Source: Bacteroidota bacterium | Lineage (GTDB): Bacteria > Bacteroidota > Bacteroidia > Bacteroidales > Prolixibacteraceae | Direction of reading: 5' to 3' | Assembly (NCBI GenBank): GCA_023488865.1 | Contig: JAMDDG010000007.1 | Span: 1-13,021 of the forward strand | DNA: 13,021 bases | Shown: in pieces, positions 8,314 to 13,021 of the stretch | Numbering within the stretch: the stretch's first letter is position 1 | Layout: the number at the start of each line of letters is the position of its first letter | Translations under genes and position numbers: made by a program | The notes under the pieces: generated by a model | Seen by the model: only the letters and a program-made list of their open reading frames with translations | Databases searched by the model: none | Told to the model about the DNA's origin: nothing

Positions 8314-8697
8314 ATGGATAAATTACAATTGACAGCCGACTTAGGTTTTACACATGGCAAGTATCATGTTGGCCTTGCGTTGGTGGAATTTGAAGAAGGA
8401 AATGTGACGATAGTATATTCTCCGGCGCTGGATTTAAGCGGATATGGTTATAGTCATGAAGAGGCAAAACAATCTTTTTCAGAAGCTCTTCAGGAATTTT
8501 TCAGGTATACAAATAACAAAAATACATTAGATAAGGTACTTAAAGAATTGGGTTGGAAAATTAAAGGTTCCAAAGTGAAGCAAAAGTTCGATCCTCCAAA
8601 AGATTCGGATTTGGTCTCTTCAAATCCCTTGTACAATGACATTGTCAACAATAAAAGCTACAAGGTTTCAAGAGAAGATGTTGAATTTGCATATTAA
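8314..8697 (+). CDS. HicB-like antitoxin
   Basis: 127-residue protein whose N-terminal half looks like the HicB fold, a degenerate RNase-H-like sheet. A strand reading VTIVYSPALDLSGYG is followed by a helix with the spacing SHEEAKQSFSEALQEFF. Proteins of this type bind and silence a HicA mRNA-cleaving toxin and often repress their operon. The main support is the partner: a clear HicA begins 6 nt after this stop codon. The last 50 residues (basic, then KVSREDVEFAY) do not show an obvious DNA-binding helix-turn-helix or ribbon-helix-helix that I can name, so autoregulation is unproven. Gene order is antitoxin then toxin, the reverse of E. coli hicAB. The ATG at 8314 is the only reasonable start. 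Confidence 0.75.
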   Translation: MDKLQLTADLGFTHGKYHVGLALVEFEEGNVTIVYSPALDLSGYGYSHEEAKQSFSEALQEFFRYTNNKNTLDKVLKELGWKIKGSKVKQKFDPPKDSDLVSSNPLYNDIVNNKSYKVSREDVEFAY

Positions 8698-8703
8698 CCT
8701 ATC

Positions 8704-8934
8704 ATGTCTGCAAAGCATCTTAGAAACGTTCCGTTAAAATTATTCCGGGATTTTTTAATTGCCCAAGGATGTTCTTGCAACAGAATTTCGGGAGGTCATG
8801 AACATTGGTCAAGAAAGGATTTATTAAGACCAATAACCATTCAGACGCATGTAGATCCTGTACCGGAGTTTATTATCAAGATTGCCTTGAAACAACTTGG
8901 TTTAAATAAAGAAGATTTTCTCAATTGGATATAG
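8704..8934 (+). CDS. HicA-like mRNA interferase toxin
   Basis: 76-residue small basic protein of the HicA (YcfA-like) family, which folds like a double-stranded-RNA-binding domain and cleaves mRNA to arrest growth. The opening follows the family pattern of an N-terminal helix (LKLFRDFLIAQGC). The hallmark GGHEHW comes next, with the likely catalytic histidine at residue 32. The strand TIQTHVDP and a C-terminal helix ending KQLGLNKEDFLNW complete it. The protein is full length and undamaged. It is translated 6 nt after the antitoxin and is almost certainly coupled to it. Its stop codon sits within a few bases of a truncated toxin gene on the opposite strand (8937-8978), which makes base about 8935 a recombination junction. 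Confidence 0.88.
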   Translation: MSAKHLRNVPLKLFRDFLIAQGCSCNRISGGHEHWSRKDLLRPITIQTHVDPVPEFIIKIALKQLGLNKEDFLNWI

Positions 8935-8936
8935 TG

Positions 8937-8978
8937 TCTGGCGGCTGTTTCAGTCCAAACTACAGTCCTTTTAGCCAT
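8937..8978 (-). pseudogene. RelE/ParE-like toxin, first 14 codons only
   Basis: The minus strand starts an ATG at 8978 that reads MAKRTVVWTETAAR. This resembles the N-terminus of RelE/ParE-family toxins of Bacteroidota, which begin with a basic strand followed by a W-T-x-x-A segment. After codon 14 the frame runs into the antisense of hicA and the resemblance ends. The ATG overlaps the stop codon of the preceding antitoxin-like frame by one base (TAATG), a typical toxin-antitoxin arrangement. I infer that arrival of the hicBA segment removed the rest of the toxin gene. Confidence 0.5.
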
Positions 8979-9097
8979 TATAAATCGTCTTTGTCTAATT
9001 GGTCATAAGAAATTAACTTTCCGTTTTTAATATCGTTGTCACTTAATTGGAGCATTAAAACTTGTTCCTCGGTTAATTGCACAGTGTCCTGATCAAC
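8978..9097 (-). pseudogene. Antitoxin-like C-terminal fragment preceding the broken toxin
   Basis: 39 codons end at TAA 8980-8978 and contain LTEEQVLMLQLSDNDI and KLISYDQLDKDDL. This resembles the C-terminal part of small antitoxins that accompany RelE-type toxins. There is no proper start: upstream the same frame has a TAG at 9100-9098, and the only internal ATG is at codon 15. The fragment therefore looks like a remnant, or the end of a longer frame interrupted by that TAG. Confidence 0.4.
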
Positions 9098-9205
9098 CTA
9101 ACTGGAATTAACTTTGGATAGTCTGGATGCAAAAGCCAGGCACGCTTTAATATCATTATTTTCTAATGCCGGATAATCCTCAATAATGTCGCTTTCACTG
9201 CCATG
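9098..9205 (-). pseudogene. DUF433 domain, C-terminal fragment
   Basis: The minus-strand frame reads GSESDIIEDYPALENND followed by IKACLAFASRL, then stops at TAG 9100-9098. The D-Y-P...D-I-x-A-C-L-x-F-A pattern is that of the C-terminal helices of DUF433 proteins, often antitoxins. The similarity begins at about 9202, right at the edge of the inverted-end element. The N-terminal half of the domain is not found upstream, so the gene is broken. Confidence 0.5.
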
Positions 9206-9300
9206 ACTTTTCCAAAGTTGTGAACTTAGAAAGATTATTAAAGCGTAAGTATCAAACTTTGGGAAAGTTATAGGCAAAAGTATTGAACTTTAGAAAAGTC
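9205..9300. repeat. 96-bp segment with 16-bp imperfect inverted ends
   Basis: The left arm (9205-9220, GACTTTTCCAAAGTTG) and the reverse complement of the right arm (9285-9300, GACTTTTCTAAAGTTC) agree at 14 of 16 positions. Inside are a perfect palindrome AACTTT-GGG-AAAGTT (9255-9269) and two related direct copies about 30 bp apart (from about 9249 and 9279). CCAT occurs just outside both ends (9201-9204 and 9302-9305, the second offset by one base), a possible target duplication. Candidate miniature inverted-repeat element. It could also be a local run of a regulatory palindrome. Confidence 0.4.
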
Positions 9301-9318
9301 ACCATCGAAAATAAATTC

Positions 9319-9348
9319 TTTGTCAGGCCGGATAGTTGTTTAAATTTG
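9319..9348 (+). promoter_or_regulatory. Bacteroidota-type promoter for the secreted protein gene
   Basis: TTTG (9319-9322) and TAAATTTG (9341-9348) are 18 nt apart, one less than the ideal 19, and the -7 box is a full match. Transcription would start near 9355, about 26 nt before the ATG at 9381. It lies outside the inverted-end element, so the gene has its own promoter. Confidence 0.65.
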
Positions 9349-9380
9349 TAATCCAGTTGCTTTATCACTTATAGGCTATT

Positions 9381-10682
9381 ATGCACAGGACCCGGACTGC
9401 AATTTTTGGTTTGTTGGCGTTTATCTCGATGCTTTCCTTACCAGGGAAGTTGCAGGCCCAATCCCTCACTTCGGGGAATGCCACTTATCGGGAGACCACT
9501 GCCTATCCGGCCTTTCCTGCCAATGACCCGATCTTTTATTTCTGTGCGGAGGAAGGGGTTGCCACTGCGTCCCTGACGGCGCAATCTGCCGGTTCGACGG
9601 TCAGTTTTCTTTGGGAGAAGTTTGATCCGGCTACCGTAAAATTTCAGAATTTCACCAACGAAACTGGCGCGACTTCTACCCAAACCCATCTTTCTGACGG
9701 ATGTTACCGGGTCACTTTTACCGGAAACGGGACGAATTATCAATTCCGCGCCTGGGTTTTGAATGGCTGGATGAGACCTGCCGCCGTAATCACTGAATCG
9801 ACCTGTGTCCTGTTAAGGCTTTCTTCCAGTGTGGTTGGAGCTAACTACCAATACAACGATCTGTCAACAGGAGCAGCCGTTTCAATAAGTCCGGATTATC
9901 ATTTCCGCTGGTACACCGGAACCCAGTATGTCGTTTCCATCCAAAATCCGACGATCATGCCACCGCCCTCCAAAAATACGGTTTACAGGGTTGAGGTGAC
10001 CGACCGTGCCGGCTGTATGAAAAGTGCGGAAGTTTCATACACTTCCCCGATTCCCGTCGCCAATTTCTCGTGGAGCACGCCCCAGCAAAACGACCCTCAG
10101 TATGTCTTTCCACAGGCTCCGGCCAACATTGATTTTAAAAATTTAAGCGAAAACGCCGATCCGGGTAATTACGAGTGGTATCTTTTCAAAGATAAAGATG
10201 TATTGGAGTCGATGGGTGGAGGCACACCAATCGATTCATTCCTGACGATTTTGTACGATGACAACCCGCTTTATACCTATGATCAATCGGGTAAATACAA
10301 GGTAAAACTGGTTGCGGCCAAGACTGTTCAAGCGCTTACCTGCCGGGATACTTTTTACCTGCCCGGTTTCATTGTCGTTGATACTTCATTGGTAAAGGTT
10401 GCCCCCGTTTTTACCCCTAACGGGGATGGCGTCAACGACAAGCTGATCATCAAAACCAGATCGCTTGAATCGCTCGACTTCACGATAGTGAACCGTTGGG
10501 GCAAAGTGGTACATCATTTTTCATCCAACAATTATATGCCGGAGGATTCAGAAATTGCTGCCTGGGATGGTCGTGTAAATGGCAATCTTTGTCCGGCGGG
10601 CGTCTATTTCTATGTGGCAGATGCCAAAGGGCGGGACGGCGTGCGACGGCGAACGAAGGGATTTGTGGAGATGATATGGTAA
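9381..10682 (+). CDS. Secreted protein with PKD-like domain and type IX sorting domain
   Basis: 433-residue exported protein. The N-terminus (MHRTRT, then a hydrophobic stretch to about residue 26, LQAQS) is a standard signal peptide for Sec export to the periplasm. Residues about 30-225 are beta-rich and aromatic and match no family I can name. Residues about 226-330 (PVANFSWSTP ... YTYDQSGKYKVKLVA) look like a PKD-type immunoglobulin-like domain. From about 340 a type B T9SS C-terminal (gliding-motility-associated) domain follows: FTPNGDGVNDKL at 344-355, IVNRWGKVV, WDGRVNG, AGVYFYV and a final basic strand. That domain directs transport across the outer membrane by the type IX system and surface attachment or release. 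The function of the cargo is unknown; adhesion is a guess. It stands alone, with its own promoter, and no secretion-machinery gene is nearby. Confidence 0.9.
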   Translation: MHRTRTAIFGLLAFISMLSLPGKLQAQSLTSGNATYRETTAYPAFPANDPIFYFCAEEGVATASLTAQSAGSTVSFLWEKFDPATVKFQNFTNETGATSTQTHLSDGCYRVTFTGNGTNYQFRAWVLNGWMRPAAVITESTCVLLRLSSSVVGANYQYNDLSTGAAVSISPDYHFRWYTGTQYVVSIQNPTIMPPPSKNTVYRVEVTDRAGCMKSAEVSYTSPIPVANFSWSTPQQNDPQYVFPQAPANIDFKNLSENADPGNYEWYLFKDKDVLESMGGGTPIDSFLTILYDDNPLYTYDQSGKYKVKLVAAKTVQALTCRDTFYLPGFIVVDTSLVKVAPVFTPNGDGVNDKLIIKTRSLESLDFTIVNRWGKVVHHFSSNNYMPEDSEIAAWDGRVNGNLCPAGVYFYVADAKGRDGVRRRTKGFVEMIW

Positions 10683-10881
10683 TTTGAAAATGTGGAAATG
10701 TGAAAATGTGGAAATGAGAAAAAACCCGGATTTAGCTGTGAATTAAGGTGTTGTGGTAAATACTTTCGATAACTCAAACGGAGGAGCAGGATGGTGGGGC
10801 TTGACCATTGGATCAGTGCATGCCAGATGTTATGGGGAGACTGCAGTACGAGACGTTTGCTACTCGATTATTTGATTTGAA
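10683..10881. other. Gene-free stretch beyond the CRISPR trailer
   Basis: No coding sequence can be supported here. At 10685-10716 a 16-bp unit, TGAAAATGTGGAAATG, is present twice in perfect tandem. The remainder is unremarkable. It lies between the stop of the secreted-protein gene and the oldest end of the CRISPR array. No convincing terminator or further degenerate CRISPR repeat is visible. Confidence 0.6.
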
Positions 10882-12020
10882 GTTTCAATTCCAACTTGGT
10901 ACGATTGGGAGAAGCTGGCGGGATAAGCGAAACAGAATCTTGCATGTTTCAATTCCAACTTGGTACGATTGGGAGCCTGTAGGGACGTCTCCATCTGTTT
11001 GAACTGTTGCGTTTCAATTCCAACTTGGTACGATTGGGAGCTTTCTGCAATCGGTGTTATCCGCCCGTCTCTTTCGCGTTTCAATTCCAGCTTGGTACGA
11101 TTGGGAGCATCGACAATGCAACCCTTCGGACAAATGACGACGTTTCAATTCCAGCTTGGTACGATTGGGAGATCGAAAACGGAAGCGCAAAAGAAATTTT
11201 TCTGTTGAGTTTCAATTCCAGCTTGGTACGATTGGGAGCAATACCCAAATTTTATGTTCCTAAAGTCCCTACGAGTTTCAATTCCAGCTTGGTACGATTG
11301 GGAGACAGCGGACAAAATTTGTCAGAACCTTCAATCCGCGTTTCAATTCCAGCTTGGTACGATTGGGAGTAAAACCTAATGCACTTTGAATATTATCATC
11401 AATCGTTTCAATTCCAGCTTGGTACGATTGGGAGTCGGGGCAGGAGTAGCACAGGCAGGTAAGGCAATGCGTTTCAATTCCAGCTTGGTACGATTGGGAG
11501 GAACAACAAATGCCCAAAGGGATTAATTTTCCAGGTTTCAATTCCAGCTTGGTACGATTGGGAGTACAACAAAATCGGCCAGCATATTAAAAAAACACGT
11601 TTCAATTCCAGCTTGGTACGATTGGGAGGTGGTGAAAAACTGGATATTGTGATTATCGCGCAGTTTCAATTCCAGCTTGGTACGATTGGGAGAAAATGGC
11701 GAAGGTGTTGGATAAAGAAATTATTGTTCGTTTCAATTCCAGCTTGGTACGATTGGGAGCTGCATGAGTATTTTGGTGACAAATATTTGCCGAGTTTCAA
11801 TTCCAGCTTGGTACGATTGGGAGCGCCTTTTCTACGTCCTGAACATCAAGTGCTCTCGTTTCAATTCCAGCTTGGTACGATTGGGAGATTTCTGCATCAA
11901 TCTGAGCAATGGCTTTTTGCTTTGTTTCAATTCCAGCTTGGTACGATTGGGAGTCCACTTGGGAAGCCCTGGCCTGTAAATCGCTCAAATGTTTCAATTC
12001 CAGCTTGGTACGATTGGGAG
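10882..12020 (-). CRISPR. CRISPR array, 18 repeats and 17 spacers, transcribed on the minus strand
   Basis: Direct repeats of 30 bp start at 10882, 10946, 11011, 11078, 11142, 11209, 11275, 11340, 11405, 11471, 11535, 11599, 11663, 11730, 11794, 11858, 11924 and 11991. Spacers are 34-37 bp and all differ. On the plus strand each repeat begins GTTTCAATTCC and ends CGATTGGGAG. Read on the minus strand it ends in ATTGAAAC, the 8-nt crRNA tag typical of type I-B and many type III repeats, so that is taken as the transcribed strand. Fifteen repeats are identical. The three at the left end share one change at position 13, which fits a leader-distal end. cas2 and cas1 lie beyond the right end, beside the leader. 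The array's product would be pre-crRNA, cut in the repeat by a Cas6-type nuclease that is not in the window. Confidence 0.98.
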
Positions 12021-12244
12021 CCGTTCGACGACTCAAAAAAATAAGTTCATCCTCAAGGGATTAACTTTTACAAACATAGCATTTTTAGCTGAAAAAATTG
12101 TCGATCATTTAAAACGTATTTACCCCCAGGGTTCGACAATTTATATATATGATTCATTTCCAGTATGTCAAAGAACTTTATTCTTGGTCGTAAGAATAAT
12201 TTTCTTCCATTTTTTACATTTTCTGAATGGGTCGACAAGCTTGC
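12021..12244 (-). promoter_or_regulatory. CRISPR leader
   Basis: 224 bp, AT-rich, between the cas2 stop codon and the first (newest) repeat. It has no gene. Such leaders carry the pre-crRNA promoter and the signals that direct Cas1-Cas2 integration. On the minus strand it contains TATGTTTG (12078-12071), a TAnnTTTG box about 50 bp from the first repeat. Further upstream it has a perfect 10-bp inverted repeat (12095-12104 AAATTGTCGA and 12133-12142 TCGACAATTT, 28 bp apart). TCGACAA occurs again at 12232-12238. The role of these repeats is not known. Confidence 0.75.
12071..12078 (-). promoter_or_regulatory. Candidate -7 box for pre-crRNA transcription
   Basis: The minus strand reads TATGTTTG, matching TAnnTTTG. 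Transcription would start near 12065, about 45 nt before the first repeat, which is a sensible leader-promoter position. The -33 half, expected about 19 nt upstream, falls in a run of T after ACAA and is not a TTTG match. An alternative with TTGACA and a TATATA run lies further upstream, at about 12140-12170. Confidence 0.45.
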
Positions 12245-12508
12245 CTATAAAAATGTATCCAGGTTTTGCCGTTCATGTCCCACAATTTCTTTGTCGAGCC
12301 ATTTCTCCTGCCGGGTTTTAAAAATGATCAGACTATCAGTTTCTTCATCCATAATAAGTAATGCTTTGTGCTTTAATTCAAGCAGCTTAACTTCGGTGAT
12401 TTCGCCTTCAAATACCGAATTTTGTATCCAGTTCAAGTACTTACGGCAAAGTTTCAGCATCTTTCCCACGCGCTTTTGTCCAACATCATACATGGCTATT
12501 ACGTACAT
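12245..12508 (-). CDS. cas2: CRISPR-associated protein Cas2
   Basis: Small ferredoxin-fold protein that forms the Cas1-Cas2 complex inserting new spacers at the leader end of the array. The family's N-terminal strand MYVIAMYDVG carries the conserved aspartate at residue 8. RVGKMLKLCRKYLNWIQNSVFEGEIT follows in a form I associate with subtype I-B and related adaptation modules. I choose ATG at 12508 (87 residues). Its A is the last base of the cas1 TAA, giving a one-base TAATG overlap and translational coupling. A GTG three codons upstream (12517) is possible but would add MVV before the conserved strand. The C-terminal third (about 50-87) is less conserved and charged. It is the last cas gene before the leader. 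Confidence 0.95.
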   Translation of the reverse strand: MYVIAMYDVGQKRVGKMLKLCRKYLNWIQNSVFEGEITEVKLLELKHKALLIMDEETDSLIIFKTRQEKWLDKEIVGHERQNLDTFL

Positions 12509-13021
12509 TACCACCACATTTTAAAGGGTTTGTACGCTTCGATCTCAAGAATATGCTTCTGAAGCTTGTAACATTCAAGCTTAATCAGGTGTTTGTAACT
12601 TACCGACCGGTTTAAAGTCCGGTGATTAATGGTCTCTTCCAAACGGTCTTCGATAGCCTGTACGAATGTTTTTTTTCCGTTCTGTTTGAGGATAACCCGG
12701 TTCAGGTTTTCTTCGAAATGGTCGCTTTGGATCATCTTTTTGTTTAGGACTTTAAAAATAACGCGATCAACCAACAACGGTTTGAATACCTCGGCCAAGT
12801 CGAGCGACAGGGAGAACCGACGTTCGCCGGGTTCGTGCAGGAAACTGACGGTAGGGTCCAGCTGGGTTTGGTGGATAGCCTTCAGACATTGGCCGTAACA
12901 CATCATATTTCCAAACGAAATAAGTGCGTTCACCTCATTCTGCGGCGGACGGTAACTGCGGCCAATCATGCTGAAATCGTTAATAATCAGCTCGAAAGCC
13001 TCGTAATAGTTTTTGCGGATA
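12508..13021 (-). CDS. cas1: CRISPR-associated endonuclease Cas1, 5' end outside window
   Basis: The integrase of CRISPR adaptation, a metal-dependent nuclease that joins protospacers to the leader-repeat junction. 170 residues are visible, from IRKNYYEAFELI to the TAA at 12510-12508. The frame runs open to the right edge, so the N-terminal part is missing from the window; an internal ATG at 12969 is not the start. The catalytic residues can be seen: Glu at visible residue 29 (RPPQNEVNAL), His at 62 (SFLHEPGER) and Asp at 74 (SLSLDLAEVFKP). The C-terminus ends YKPFKMWW, as in Cas1 of subtype I-B-like systems. No damage is seen. cas4 and the effector genes would be expected upstream, beyond base 13021. 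Confidence 0.96.
   Translation of the reverse strand, partial: IRKNYYEAFELIINDFSMIGRSYRPPQNEVNALISFGNMMCYGQCLKAIHQTQLDPTVSFLHEPGERRFSLSLDLAEVFKPLLVDRVIFKVLNKKMIQSDHFEENLNRVILKQNGKKTFVQAIEDRLEETINHRTLNRSVSYKHLIKLECYKLQKHILEIEAYKPFKMWW

Noticed and set aside
9301..9345. Minus-strand frame IRPDKEFIFDGDFSKV crossing into the inverted-end element
   Set aside because: It has no start codon, stops soon after entering the element and matches no family I know. It is too short to call.
10808..10839. Possible degenerate nineteenth repeat ending in TGGGGAG
   Set aside because: Only the last few bases resemble the repeat, and the gap to the first true repeat (42 bp) is longer than any spacer in the array.
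10808..12044. Several open frames across the array encoding recurring SIPAWYDWE, FNSSLVRLG or FQFQLGTIG peptides
   Set aside because: They are translations of the 30-bp CRISPR repeat in different frames, with spacers between. No conserved protein or start signal is present.

Overview
The window looks like chromosomal DNA of a member of the Bacteroidota. Four things point there. The secreted protein at 9381-10682 ends in a type IX secretion (gliding-motility-type) C-terminal sorting domain. The gene next to murA encodes a DUF4290 protein, a family I know only from this phylum. MurA has aspartate where most bacteria have the catalytic cysteine. Several genes are preceded by the phylum's promoter pattern, TTTG about 19 nt upstream of TAnnTTTG.

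Layout. Bases 1-8158 are core genes on the minus strand, listed here in transcription order: uvrD/pcrA-type helicase (8158-5840), DUF4290 protein (5740-5126), murA (5110-3806), grpE (3698-3093), dnaJ (3059-1908) and a membrane PAS sensor histidine kinase (1841 to beyond base 1). DUF4290 and murA are 15 nt apart and probably form one unit behind a very good promoter at 5792-5822. That promoter also fixes the DUF4290 start. GrpE and DnaJ are partners in the Hsp70 cycle. The kinase follows dnaJ after 66 nt.

Bases 8159-9380 are accessory DNA. An intact two-gene hicBA-type toxin-antitoxin module (8314-8934, plus strand) abuts, on the opposite strand, the first 14 codons of a RelE/ParE-like toxin, its antitoxin tail, and the C-terminal half of a DUF433 protein. 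All three are broken. A 96-bp stretch with 16-bp inverted ends (9205-9300) starts exactly where the DUF433 similarity stops, so it may be a small non-autonomous insertion.

Bases 9381-10682 encode the secreted T9SS cargo protein with its own promoter. After a gene-free stretch (10683-10881), a CRISPR array of 18 repeats and 17 spacers fills 10882-12020. Repeat polarity, the position of variant repeats, the AT-rich leader (12021-12244) and the flanking cas2 and cas1 genes (minus strand, cas1 cut by the window edge) all indicate that the array is transcribed on the minus strand, that new spacers enter at its right end, and that the rest of the cas operon lies to the right of base 13021. The repeat end and the Cas1/Cas2 sequences suggest subtype I-B or a type III relative, but no effector gene is visible to decide this.

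I did not find a wholly new system. The points most worth checking are the decayed toxin-antitoxin cluster beside hicBA, the inverted-end element, the leader architecture of the CRISPR locus and the MurA active-site substitution.
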